A stretch of DNA of 39,907 nucleotides from HRBIN29 sp034431815 (GTDB lineage: Bacteria > Chloroflexota > Dehalococcoidia > Tepidiformales > Tepidiformaceae), in contig DAOUCS010000012.1 in assembly GCA_034431815.1 (NCBI GenBank), forward strand, positions 1-39,907. The letters are read 5' to 3'. The notes below the pieces were generated by a model that had not been told where the DNA came from, did no database searches, and was given only the letters and a program-made list of their open reading frames with translations. A program made the position numbers and the translations under genes. The number at the start of each line of letters is the position of its first letter. Positions within the stretch are counted from its first letter, which is position 1. Below, piece after piece: positions 16,683 through 25,042 of the stretch.

Positions 16683-17657
16683 TCAGCGCGCCTGCATCCG
16701 CGGTTCGAGGATGTCGACCAGGGCGTCTCCGAGCAAATTCCAGGCGAAGAAGAAGAGCACCACCGGCACGGTAGCGGAGAGGAGCAGGTGGGGATACGCC
16801 TGGAAGGTGCGAACCCCGGCGCCGTCGCCGATGAGCGTGCCGAAGCTGGCAGTCGGAGGGTCCACCCCCAGGCCGAGGAAGCTGAGCGAAACCTCGACGC
16901 CGGCGATGGCGGCCATGCCGCCGGAGACGCCAACGAGGAAGAGGGGCAGGACCCCAGGGAGGATGTGGCGGGTCACGATCCGCCACACCGATGCGCCGAG
17001 CGCCTCGGCAGCCAGGACGTAGTCCATCTCCCGGATGGCCAGCGCCTGGCTGCGAACGATGCGGGCCGTGCCGACCCAGGCGAAGGGGACCGTCACGCCG
17101 ACGATGATGACGAAATCGAGGAAGGCCTTCGCGTCCTGGCCAAGGAAGGTGTTCTGCCTTAGCCAGTAGGCGGCGTCGTCGATGCGGGTCCGGAAGGCGG
17201 CAGCGATCGCGATCATGAGGAAGAGCGTGGGGATGCCGGCGAGCACTTCGCCGACGCGCATGATGAGGGTATCGACCCAGCCGCCGCGGTAGCCGGCTAG
17301 GAGACCGAGCCCCAAGCCGAGCACCAGACCGCCCGTGATCAGGACGGCGACGGTGAAGAGGAGCGTGGTCCGGGCAGCGTAGATGACGCGGGAGAGGATG
17401 TCGCGGCCCAGCGCGTCGGTGCCCAGAAGATGCTCGCGCGAGGGTCCCTGGAGCCTGGATTCGACCGACAGGTTCTGGGCGTTCGGGTCGTAGGGCGCGA
17501 CGAGCGGCGCGAAGGCCCCGGCGGCGTAGAAGAGGAGGATGTACGCCAGAGCGACCATCGCGAGCCTCCGGCGCAGGAGGGAGCGCAGAAAGCGGCGCCA
17601 GGGCGATGCGCCCGGCCGAGCGATGGTTTCGAACTCGAGCACAGCGACGTCCTGCAC
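16683..17657 (-). CDS. Peptide/nickel-type ABC transporter permease (DppC/OppC family)
   Basis: A 324-residue inner-membrane protein with six hydrophobic segments. It has the OppC N-terminal extension followed by LGTDALGRDILSRVIYAARTTL, the family signature, and the EAA loop EALGASVWRIVTRHILPG that contacts the ATPase. GVEVSLSFLGLG is the usual block after it. The start is GTG at 17657, three bases after the stop of the partner permease. It is the last gene of the importer operon. The substrate is probably an oligopeptide, but nickel, opine or glycoside importers share this fold. Confidence 0.92.
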   Translation of the reverse strand: MQDVAVLEFETIARPGASPWRRFLRSLLRRRLAMVALAYILLFYAAGAFAPLVAPYDPNAQNLSVESRLQGPSREHLLGTDALGRDILSRVIYAARTTLLFTVAVLITGGLVLGLGLGLLAGYRGGWVDTLIMRVGEVLAGIPTLFLMIAIAAAFRTRIDDAAYWLRQNTFLGQDAKAFLDFVIIVGVTVPFAWVGTARIVRSQALAIREMDYVLAAEALGASVWRIVTRHILPGVLPLFLVGVSGGMAAIAGVEVSLSFLGLGVDPPTASFGTLIGDGAGVRTFQAYPHLLLSATVPVVLFFFAWNLLGDALVDILEPRMQAR

Positions 17658-17660
17658 GGC

Positions 17661-18611
17661 TCAGCCCCGCTGTGCCTGGACTCGGACCCGGGGATCGAGG
17701 ATTGCGTAGGAGACGTCGACGAGGATGTTCGCCACCACGAACAGCAGCGACCCGAAGAGCACGAGGGCAAGGACGACGTCGAAATCGGGAGCGAGGACTG
17801 CCTCGAGCGCCTCGCGGGCGATACCGGGAATGCCGAAGTAGAGCTCGACGAAGAGGGCGCCGCCGGCGATGCCCGGGAGCGAAAGGCCGATGACGGTGAT
17901 GAGCGGCAGCATGGCGTTCCGAGCGATGTGCCTCCACACTACCAAGCGCTCGGGAAGGCCCTTCGCCCGGGCCGTGCGCACGTAGTCTTCGGACATGACG
18001 GAGATGACGGAGGCTCGGGTGAAGCGCGCGACCCCTGCCACCCCCGGCAAGCTCATGATGAGCACCGGCAGGATGATGTTCGGGCTCCAGACCCCTTCCC
18101 AGGCAAGGCGCACCCACCCGAGCTTCACCGCCAGCACCCATTGGAGGATGGGGATAACGACGAAGACCGGGACGGCGTCGATGGCGAGCCAGAAGCCGAT
18201 GGTGAGGGGGTCGAGCGGAGTACCGCGGGCAAGCGCTGCGTACACCCCCACAGGGATGCCGATGGCGAAGGTGATCACCAAGGCCATCGCGCCGAGCTGG
18301 CTCGACACCTTGATTTTCGGCCAGATCACCTCGCTCACGGTGAAATCCGCGTGGCGTGTGGAGACGCCGAGGTCGCCCCGCATCAGGTTCGAAAGGTACT
18401 TGCCGTACTGGACGAGAAGGGGCTGGTCGTAGCCGTACTTCGCACGCAGCCGCGCGGCGGTTTCTTCGGTATACCGCTGGCCCAAGAGCGTGTCGACGGG
18501 GTCTCCGGGCGCGAGCCGGAGGATGGTGAAGACGATGAAGGAGATGGCGAAGAGAACCGGAATGGTCCAGAGCAGGCGTCGGATCAGGTAGGCCGAAAGG
18601 CCGGGCGGCAT
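17661..18611 (-). CDS. Peptide/nickel-type ABC transporter permease (DppB/OppB family)
   Basis: A 316-residue inner-membrane protein. It opens with YLIRRLLWTIPVLFAISFIVF, the canonical first helix, followed by RLAPGDPV and a periplasmic loop. The EAA-type loop reads RTARAKGLPERLVVWRHIARNA. The ATG at 18611 lies four bases after the binding-protein stop. It pairs with the downstream DppC-type permease to form the channel. No ATPase gene is in this cluster. Confidence 0.93.
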   Translation of the reverse strand: MPPGLSAYLIRRLLWTIPVLFAISFIVFTILRLAPGDPVDTLLGQRYTEETAARLRAKYGYDQPLLVQYGKYLSNLMRGDLGVSTRHADFTVSEVIWPKIKVSSQLGAMALVITFAIGIPVGVYAALARGTPLDPLTIGFWLAIDAVPVFVVIPILQWVLAVKLGWVRLAWEGVWSPNIILPVLIMSLPGVAGVARFTRASVISVMSEDYVRTARAKGLPERLVVWRHIARNAMLPLITVIGLSLPGIAGGALFVELYFGIPGIAREALEAVLAPDFDVVLALVLFGSLLFVVANILVDVSYAILDPRVRVQAQRG

Positions 18612-18615
18612 GGCG

Positions 18616-20280
18616 TCAGTCGGGGCTGATTTCGATGTACCGGTACTTGGGCACGGTCATCGGAACGACAGGCCAGTTCTTCACGCAAGGCTTCACCAGC
18701 TGGTGCTCCACCGGCCAGAAGAGGGGAATAACGACGGCGTCCTGGAGGATGAGCCGCTCCGCCTGATGGTACAGCTCGAACCGGCGGGCCTGGTCGCGTT
18801 CGCCGCGGGCCTGCTCGAGGATGCGGTCCACTTCGGGATTACGGTACCCCATCTCGTTCTGCGGGCTCTCCGAGTGGAACAGCTTGTCGAGGAAGTCCTC
18901 AGGGTCGGGATAGTCGGCGATCCAGCCCGCCGAGAACGCCTGGAACGTCCCGCGGCGCAGCTCGCGGAGGAATGCGCTGTACTCGGTCGCCTGGAGCTCG
19001 ACCTCGATCCCGAGCTGCTGCTTCCACTCCTCGGTGATCGCCAGGAGGACATCAGGCGGCTCACCGCCTGCGCCGGCGTACGTCAGCACGATGCGGGGCA
19101 TGTTGGCCGCGTACTTCGACTCGGCGAGGAGCTGCTTGGCCCGGGCAGGGTCGTAGGCGTAGCCGCTGATGGCTTCGTCGTAGCCCGGCATCTCCGGGGG
19201 CAGAATGCCGTCGGCCGGACGCTGCGTGCCGAAGAGGAGCACGTCGTTGATGCGCTCCCGGTCGACGGTCATCGCCAGCGCCTGTCGGACCTTCGGGTCG
19301 TCGAAGGGCGGCTGTTTGGCATTGAAGGCGAGGTACGACACCGCCATCCGCGGGTTGGGGACGTACTCCCTCGCCAGAGGGCTCCGTCCCTCCTTGATCG
19401 CCCCGAGCTCGATGGCGGGCACGAGGGCCACGTGGATTTCGTTGTTTTCGTACCGGGTTAGGAGCGAACCACCGCCGAGGTCGAAGCGCACTTCCTCCAG
19501 CTTCGGGATCCCGAGGTGGTACCGCTCGTTCCGCACGAGCACGATGCGCTGGCCGGGGACGAACTCCTTCACCCGGTAGGGCCCCGTCCCGTTCGGCCGC
19601 CTGGTCCAGTTGCGCGGGTCCCGCTCGATCTGTTCCCGGTCGACCACGAACGCCACGGGGTACGTGAGTTCCGCGAGGAAGTACGAGGTTGGCTGGCGGA
19701 CGCGGATTTGGAGCGTGCGTTCGTCGATGACCTGAACGCCGGAGACCTCGGCGGCCTGGTTGGCGTACCGCTCCCGCACGCCGACGATGTTCCCGAGGTA
19801 GAGCAACACAGTGGGCGAGGCGTTGGCGGGGTCGGCTGCGCGCTCGAAGGAGTACTTGAAATCGTCAGCGGTGACGCGGCGGCCGTTGTGGAAGACCACG
19901 TCATCGCGGAGGTGGAAGGTGTAGGTGAGCCCGTCCGGAGAGACCTCCCACCGCTCGGCGATATCGGGAACCACCTTCATGTTCAAGTCGAGGGTGACGA
20001 GGCCGCCGAAGATCTCCACCACGTACTCCGCGGTGCCCTCGTCGCGCACCTGGATGGGGTCGAGCACCGAGGCGGGATCTGCACCGAAGGTGATGAGCAC
20101 GTTGTCGCGGCAGAAGCCTTCGGTGGAGGACGAGCCTCCGCTGCCGCCGTCAGACGGCGAACCGGGGGCGGGACTTTCGCCGTCGCCGTTTCCGAGGAGA
20201 GCGATGACCAGCACGGCGCCCACAACCACGATGAGCGCCGCCACGAACCCCATCATCAGGGTGAGCGCGCGGTTGGACAT
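18616..20280 (-). CDS. ABC transporter substrate-binding protein, family 5 (peptide type)
   Basis: A 554-residue extracytoplasmic solute-binding protein of the DppA/OppA family. Residues about 8-30 form one strong hydrophobic segment and there is no lipobox cysteine; the first cysteine, in GFCRDN, lies after a Gly/Ser-rich linker, so the protein appears held by an uncleaved membrane anchor or is secreted. Family landmarks are DIAERWEVSPDGLTYTFHLR, DVVFHNGRRVTADDFKYSFE, GTGPYRV and KVRQALAMTVDRERI. It is the first gene of a three-gene importer operon with two permeases. A TATACT box lies about 100 bases upstream. Ligand is unknown; peptides are the usual case. Confidence 0.92.
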   Translation of the reverse strand: MSNRALTLMMGFVAALIVVVGAVLVIALLGNGDGESPAPGSPSDGGSGGSSSTEGFCRDNVLITFGADPASVLDPIQVRDEGTAEYVVEIFGGLVTLDLNMKVVPDIAERWEVSPDGLTYTFHLRDDVVFHNGRRVTADDFKYSFERAADPANASPTVLLYLGNIVGVRERYANQAAEVSGVQVIDERTLQIRVRQPTSYFLAELTYPVAFVVDREQIERDPRNWTRRPNGTGPYRVKEFVPGQRIVLVRNERYHLGIPKLEEVRFDLGGGSLLTRYENNEIHVALVPAIELGAIKEGRSPLAREYVPNPRMAVSYLAFNAKQPPFDDPKVRQALAMTVDRERINDVLLFGTQRPADGILPPEMPGYDEAISGYAYDPARAKQLLAESKYAANMPRIVLTYAGAGGEPPDVLLAITEEWKQQLGIEVELQATEYSAFLRELRRGTFQAFSAGWIADYPDPEDFLDKLFHSESPQNEMGYRNPEVDRILEQARGERDQARRFELYHQAERLILQDAVVIPLFWPVEHQLVKPCVKNWPVVPMTVPKYRYIEISPD

Positions 20281-20377
20281 CCGGGAGGCCCCCGGTACGG
20301 GATTTCCCGCCTACTGTACGACGGCCGCCCCGGGAGGGGATGACCCTGCTCGGGCAGCCTGTCAAGGCTGGGAAAAG

Positions 20378-20383
20378 AGTATA
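20378..20383 (-). promoter_or_regulatory. Possible -10 box for the ABC-importer operon
   Basis: TATACT on the minus strand (20383-20378), about 98 bases before the binding-protein ATG and just after the aspS stop. A perfect TTGACA (20365-20360) lies downstream of it but has no matching -10, so the TATACT box is preferred. No -35 was recognised. Confidence 0.3.
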
Positions 20384-20397
20384 CCCGGCGGGTGCGG

Positions 20398-22194
20398 CTA
20401 GAGCTCGGCCGCCTCGCGCACGTTGCGTTCGGCCTCGGGCGTCAGCATCAGCCCAAGCTCCCGCAGCTGCTCGGGGTCGACCGGCGAAGGCGCGCCGAGC
20501 ATGGGGTCGGTGCCGTTCGACGTCTTCGGGAAGGCGATGACGTCGCGGATGCTGTCGGTGCCGACGAGCGCCATGACGAGCCGTTCGATGCCGGCACCGA
20601 TGCCGCCCATGGGAGGCGCGCCGTATTCGAGGGCGCGGAGCAGGGCGCCGAAACGGAGCTCCATCTCTTCCTTGGAATACCCCATGAGGGCGAGTACTTT
20701 CTCCTGCTGAGCACGCTTGTGGATGCGGATGGAGCCGCCGCCAAGCTCCTGGCCGTTCATCACGAGGTCGTACTGGCGAGAGATGACCCGGCCGGGATCG
20801 GTATCGAGCAGGGGCTCATCTTCGGGGCGGAAGCCGCTGAACGGGTTGTGCATGGCATCCCAGCGTCCTTCCTCCGGGCGCCATTCGAGCAGCGGGAAGC
20901 CGGTCACCCAGGCGAAGGCGAACACGGACGGGTCCTTGAGGCCGAGACGGTCGCCGAGCTCGTCCCGCACCAGGTGGAGCGACCGCGCCGCGACCTCGCG
21001 CTCGTCCGCAACGATGAGGACGATGTCACCCTCGCGAGCCTCGGTGCGAACTCGAATCCCTTCAATCTCCTCCGGCGTGAGGAACTTGGCGATCGGGGAG
21101 CGGACTTCGCCTCCCGGGAGCCAGGCGATGGTGGCGAGGCCCTTGGCGCCTCCCCCTTTCGCGATTTCGGTGAGCGAATCGAGCTCGCGGCGGCTGAAAT
21201 CGGCCTTGCCGGGGACGCGAATCGCTTTCACCACTCCCCCAGCGGCGATGACGGCGGCGAAGGCGTTGAAGGCCGTGCCGCGTAGCGGCTCCGTGATGTC
21301 GACCTGTTCGAGGCCGTAGCGCAGGTCCGGCCTGTCGATGCCGTACCGCTCCATGCAATCGAAGTAGTTGAGCCGGGGGAACGGAGTCCGCAGGATCCGC
21401 GCGTTCGAAAACCGACGGGTGATTTCGGTGTACAACTCCTCGATGAGCCCCATGACGTCGGATTCGTCGACGAAGCTCATCTCCAGGTCGAGCTGGGTGT
21501 GTTCCGCTACGCGGTTGGCACGGAAGTCCTCGTCCCGGTAGCAGCGGGCGAGCTGGAAGTAGCGCTCGAACCCCGCCACCATGAGGAGTTCCTTCAGGAT
21601 CTGCGGTGACTGGGGGAGCGCGAAGAAGTAGCCGGGCCGGTGGCGGAAGGGAACGAGGAAATCGCGTGCCCCCTCCGGTGTGGACTTGATGAGGGTGGGC
21701 GTTTCGATTTCCGTGAAGCCGCGGGCGTAGAGGAATTCGCGGATGAAGCGCACGACTTCGTGGCGGAGGCGGATGACCTGAGCCACCTCCGGCCGCCGGA
21801 GATCCAGATACCGGTATGTGAGCCGTACCCGCTCGTCGACGTCGGCAGGCTCGTTGACGTAGAAGGGCGGAGTGAGCGACTCGTTGAGCACCTCGCACCG
21901 GGTAGGGACAACCTCGACCTCGCCCGTCGGGAGGCGAGGGTTGACCGTGTTGGGGGCGCGCAGGCGGACCTCACCCTCGACGGCCAACACCCATTCGATG
22001 CGGGCGCGGTCGGCAACGGCGTAGGCGTCGGGGCGGTCGGGTGTGAAGACGAGCTGGACGATGCCGCGGGAGTCGCGCAGGTCAATGAAGATCAGCCCGC
22101 CATGATCGCGCCGCCGGTGCACCCACCCAGCCAGGCGGACGGTGCGGCCGGCGTCAGAGGCGCGCAGGTCGCCGCAATACGTGTCCTTCAACAT
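20398..22194 (-). CDS. aspS: Aspartyl-tRNA synthetase, probably the non-discriminating type
   Basis: A 598-residue class IIb synthetase of the bacterial type, with an N-terminal OB-fold anticodon domain (about 15-105), the catalytic core and the bacterial GAD insertion. Motif 2 reads CYRDEDFRANR and motif 3 reads GGIGAGIERLVMAL. In the anticodon domain the RRRDHGG segment has His31 where E. coli has Leu; from memory this histidine marks enzymes that charge both tRNA-Asp and tRNA-Asn, so Asp-tRNA-Asn would need GatCAB to become Asn-tRNA-Asn. The ATG at 22194 matches the family start. It follows the ModE-like gene by 41 bases and may be co-transcribed. Confidence 0.95.
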   Translation of the reverse strand: MLKDTYCGDLRASDAGRTVRLAGWVHRRRDHGGLIFIDLRDSRGIVQLVFTPDRPDAYAVADRARIEWVLAVEGEVRLRAPNTVNPRLPTGEVEVVPTRCEVLNESLTPPFYVNEPADVDERVRLTYRYLDLRRPEVAQVIRLRHEVVRFIREFLYARGFTEIETPTLIKSTPEGARDFLVPFRHRPGYFFALPQSPQILKELLMVAGFERYFQLARCYRDEDFRANRVAEHTQLDLEMSFVDESDVMGLIEELYTEITRRFSNARILRTPFPRLNYFDCMERYGIDRPDLRYGLEQVDITEPLRGTAFNAFAAVIAAGGVVKAIRVPGKADFSRRELDSLTEIAKGGGAKGLATIAWLPGGEVRSPIAKFLTPEEIEGIRVRTEAREGDIVLIVADEREVAARSLHLVRDELGDRLGLKDPSVFAFAWVTGFPLLEWRPEEGRWDAMHNPFSGFRPEDEPLLDTDPGRVISRQYDLVMNGQELGGGSIRIHKRAQQEKVLALMGYSKEEMELRFGALLRALEYGAPPMGGIGAGIERLVMALVGTDSIRDVIAFPKTSNGTDPMLGAPSPVDPEQLRELGLMLTPEAERNVREAAEL

Positions 22195-22235
22195 GGTTGG
22201 AGCGTACCGGCGGGCCAGGCTGCGGGCGAGGGCGT

Positions 22236-22604
22236 TTAGCCGCTCGCCAACCGGCTTCCCAACACGGGTTCGAGCTCGGCGGCGAAGGCTTCGCCCAGCG
22301 CGGCCTCGAGCCGGCGCTGGAATCGGCGATAGGCCGCCACGAACTCCTCCCCAAGGGGAGTGAGCCGGGTATGACCGCCTCCGGCTCCCCCGACTTCAGA
22401 CGCAACGAGGCGGACACCGAGGTTCGCTTCTAATTCTTTGATTTTCCCCCAAGCCCGGCGGTAGGAGAGGCCCATGGCCTCGGCGGCCGCCGCCAGCGAC
22501 CCGTGCTCGGCGATGAGCTCCAGCAGCCGCACGCGGTAGTCCGAAAGGGCGATTCGGCCGTCACGCTCGAGCCAGAGCTTCTGCCGAGGCACTACTTGGC
22601 TCAC
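22236..22604 (-). CDS. ModE-like winged helix-turn-helix regulator
   Basis: A 122-residue protein matching the N-terminal DNA-binding half of ModE and the LysR-type wHTH. The helix-turn-helix is at about 22-60 (LLELIAEHGSLAAAAEAMGLSYRRAWGKI), followed by GGAGGGHTRLTPLGEEFV, the wing region typical of ModE-N proteins. The molybdate-binding MOP domains of full ModE are absent, so if it senses metal it does so differently. The start is GTG at 22604. It lies 37 bases after the phosphatase gene and 41 before aspS, all on one strand. The molybdoprotein at 7031 is a conceivable but unproven target. Confidence 0.85.
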   Translation of the reverse strand: MSQVVPRQKLWLERDGRIALSDYRVRLLELIAEHGSLAAAAEAMGLSYRRAWGKIKELEANLGVRLVASEVGGAGGGHTRLTPLGEEFVAAYRRFQRRLEAALGEAFAAELEPVLGSRLASG

Positions 22605-22641
22605 GCGGAAAGGGTACCAGAGGTGCGCGACCGCGAGCGCC

Positions 22642-23355
22642 TCAGGCGTTCAGTTTGTTCCGGCTGCTCTGAATCGGCATGACATGGCTGTAGTCGTTGA
22701 TGGTGAGCACCGCGCGGCGGGTATCGGCGGCGCGGACCACGGTGATGGAGGTATGGTGCACCGCGACCAGGTGGTCGAACTGGCTGCCGAACAGGTGCGA
22801 GAGGTAGGTGTTGATGACGCCGCCGTGGCACACCACGACGACTCGATGGCCGATGCCCTCTTCTGCAATCCGGTCGATGGCGGCGACCACCCGGCGGCGG
22901 AAGGCATCGACATCTTCCACGTAGGGCCAGGCATCGTGCCGGCGGGCACGCGCTACCTCGCGATAAATGGCGACGAGCTCGTCGCGGCTGAAGAGGTCGA
23001 GGAGGCCCTTGTCTTGCGGGGCCCGTTGCCAGAGGTCGATTTCGCGGAGGTCATCCCGGACAATCGGCGTGAGACCGTGGTGCTTCGCGACCTCCATAGC
23101 CGTGTCGTAGGCGCGGCGAAGGGGGCTGGTGTAGACAGCACCGATGCGCGCCTTCGCCAACCGCTCGCCCAGGGCACGAGCCTGCTTCCACCCGAGCTCG
23201 GAAAGCGGGGCATCCACCGCCTCCCCGAGGGGGATGTTGTCGCGAAAGGCTTGCTCGCCGTGGCGGACGAGGAGGAGCTCGCACATCCCCTCGAAGGAGG
23301 GGACGAAGGGGTCTTCGAGGTCGATGGTTCGGACTCGGCGGGTCGTCTCCGTCAT
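22642..23355 (-). CDS. Histidine phosphatase family protein
   Basis: A 237-residue member of the phosphoglycerate-mutase-like histidine phosphatase superfamily. The catalytic RHG triplet is Arg31-His32-Gly33 in LLLVRHGEQ, PLSELGWKQA and YTSPLRRAYDTA follow, and the second histidine lies in VVVVCHGGVINTYL. ATG at 23355 overlaps the MarR stop as ATGA, so translation is coupled; longer open frame upstream lies inside the regulator gene. The unusual N-terminal 25 residues before the fold contain EDPFVPSFEGM. Substrate is unknown; sugar phosphates and alpha-ribazole phosphate are possibilities within this family. Confidence 0.87.
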   Translation of the reverse strand: MTETTRRVRTIDLEDPFVPSFEGMCELLLVRHGEQAFRDNIPLGEAVDAPLSELGWKQARALGERLAKARIGAVYTSPLRRAYDTAMEVAKHHGLTPIVRDDLREIDLWQRAPQDKGLLDLFSRDELVAIYREVARARRHDAWPYVEDVDAFRRRVVAAIDRIAEEGIGHRVVVVCHGGVINTYLSHLFGSQFDHLVAVHHTSITVVRAADTRRAVLTINDYSHVMPIQSSRNKLNA

Positions 23356-23852
23356 TCGCTGCTCGTTCCTGGCATCACGACCGCAGCCAGATTCGGTTCG
23401 GCTCGGGCCACGGCCTCGCTCGCCTCGATGAAGGCGCGGAGACCGCGGTTGAGCGCCTCGAGATCGGCCACGGTCATTTCTGACAGGATACGACGCGTGA
23501 AGGCATCGCCGCCGCGGGCCATTCGGGAGCAGCACCGCTCTCCCGCCTCGGTCAGGAAGTTGCGCACGAGGCGGCGGTCGCAGGCGTCGTCCTCGCGGCG
23601 GACGAGCTCGAGGCGCACGAGGCGGTCGATGATGCCGGAGATGGTGGGCGGCGTCACGCCGAGGCGGGTGGCGAGCTGGCCGGCAGTCACACCCGGCTTG
23701 GCGCGGATGAGGAAGAGGACCCGCAGCTGGGCGGTGGTAAGCCCAAGCTCGGCCCAAGCGCGGAAGCGGAGCGGGTCGAAGATGGCGAGCGCGAGGCCGA
23801 GGTTGCGCACGGCTGCATCCATGAGCTCTTCGCACTGTTCGGTTGCGCTCAT
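23352..23852 (-). CDS. MarR-family transcriptional regulator
   Basis: A 166-residue winged-helix dimeric regulator. The recognition region reads LGVTPPTISGIIDRLVRLELVRR followed by the wing with DRRLVRNFLTEAG, the standard MarR pattern. ATG at 23852 is chosen because a GGGGGG run lies six bases upstream and the fold starts soon after. MarR proteins often repress themselves and a divergent gene in response to small phenolic or oxidant ligands; here the divergent neighbour is the MidA-type methyltransferase cluster, 113 bases away. That divergent gap contains two direct CGGAT copies (about 23899-23917) but no clear palindrome. Translation of the histidine phosphatase is coupled to its stop. Confidence 0.88.
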   Translation of the reverse strand: MSATEQCEELMDAAVRNLGLALAIFDPLRFRAWAELGLTTAQLRVLFLIRAKPGVTAGQLATRLGVTPPTISGIIDRLVRLELVRREDDACDRRLVRNFLTEAGERCCSRMARGGDAFTRRILSEMTVADLEALNRGLRAFIEASEAVARAEPNLAAVVMPGTSSE

Positions 23853-23965
23853 AAGTTTCCCCCCAGCGGTGGCTCGGGAGCCTGGAACGGTGACGCCGAA
23901 ACGGATACGAACCGGATTCCAGTGGCTCCCGGATGGCGCGTCAGCGTACCGTAGATCGCGGAGAT

Positions 23966-25042
23966 ATGCCACTCGACCTCGACCCTGGACTTGCGGCCCT
24001 GGGGAACCCGCAGCTCGTGCGCGCCATCATCGCGGAGATGGCCGGCGGGCCCATCCCATTCCAGCGCTTCATGGAGTTGGCGCTCTACCACCCCGAGCAC
24101 GGCTACTACTGCAAGCCTGGCCGCATCGGCCGGCAGGGGGACTTCCTTACCAGCCCATCCATCCATCCCCTGTTCGGCTGGGCCGTGGGAGCCTGGTGCC
24201 GGTGGGTCTGGGAGCAGCTCGGGCGTCCGGCTCCGTTCGCCATCTTCGAGCCCGGCGCCGGGGAGGGGCACCTCGCCCGCGCGGTCCTCGATTGGGCGGA
24301 AGGCCGTGACCCGGAGTTCGCGGCGGCCATCCGATACCTGGCGATCGAGCGAGGAGCGCGCGGGAAGGATCCCCGGGTCACCTGGCTCGATGAACCGGAG
24401 GAACCGGCCGAGGCGGGGGCGGTTATCGCGAACGAGTTCTTCGACGCGCTGCCGGTCCAACTTTTCGAGGTGACCGAACGCGGCCCGGCCGAGGTGATGG
24501 TTGCCTGGGACGGGAAGCGCTTCGTCGAAGTGCGCGGCCGCATCGCCACCATCGACGGTGCCCCTCCCGCCGGCCGATTCGAGGTGAGCCCGCTCGCGTA
24601 CGGGACGATGCGCGCCATGGCACGCTTCGTCCGCAGGGGAGCGGTGCTCGTCTTCGATTACGGCTATCCGCGAGACGAGCTGTGGGCCCCGTGGCGGACG
24701 CAGGGCACCCTGCTCTGCTTCTACCGCCACACAGCGCACACCGACCCGTACGTCCACGTGGGGGAGCAGGACCTTACCGCCCATGTGAACCTCGACGAAC
24801 TGCTCGCCGCGCTCGAGGCAGAAGCGATGGAGACCTGGGGCCCCCGCACCCAGCGGGAGTTCCTGTACGCTCTCGGTGCGCAGCAGCTCGTGGAAGCGGT
24901 GCGCCACGACCTCCAGGAGTACTTCGTGCGGCGGCGGGCGCTCGAGCAGCTTACGGACAGCGCCGGCCTCGGTCGCATCCGCGTGATTGCCGGACTCCGG
25001 GGCATCGCCGGCCCGCCGCCCGGATTCGAGGAGGAGCCATGA
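23966..25042 (+). CDS. MidA-type SAM-dependent methyltransferase (NDUFAF7 family)
   Basis: A 358-residue protein of the SAM-methyltransferase family that includes mitochondrial NDUFAF7/MidA, which methylates an arginine of a complex I subunit during assembly. Hallmarks are GPIPFQRFMELALYHPEHGYY near the N-terminus, GDFLTSPSIHPLFG, the SAM-binding EPGAGEGHLAR, and IANEFFDALPVQLFE. The ATG at 23966 has only a close GGAG; an in-frame ATG at 23933 is an alternative that adds 11 residues. Its stop overlaps the next gene as ATGA. The bacterial target is not established. Grouping with an IscU-type scaffold and a peroxiredoxin-like protein hints at redox-enzyme maturation. Confidence 0.88.
   Translation: MPLDLDPGLAALGNPQLVRAIIAEMAGGPIPFQRFMELALYHPEHGYYCKPGRIGRQGDFLTSPSIHPLFGWAVGAWCRWVWEQLGRPAPFAIFEPGAGEGHLARAVLDWAEGRDPEFAAAIRYLAIERGARGKDPRVTWLDEPEEPAEAGAVIANEFFDALPVQLFEVTERGPAEVMVAWDGKRFVEVRGRIATIDGAPPAGRFEVSPLAYGTMRAMARFVRRGAVLVFDYGYPRDELWAPWRTQGTLLCFYRHTAHTDPYVHVGEQDLTAHVNLDELLAALEAEAMETWGPRTQREFLYALGAQQLVEAVRHDLQEYFVRRRALEQLTDSAGLGRIRVIAGLRGIAGPPPGFEEEP

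Noticed and set aside
20360..20365. Perfect minus-strand TTGACA before the ABC binding-protein gene
   Set aside because: No -10-like hexamer occurs 16-19 bases downstream; the TATACT box at 20378 is a better candidate.
20355..20370. 6-bp hairpin with a 4-base loop between aspS and the ABC-importer genes
   Set aside because: Stem is short and no T-run follows in the direction of aspS transcription, so it is not called a terminator.
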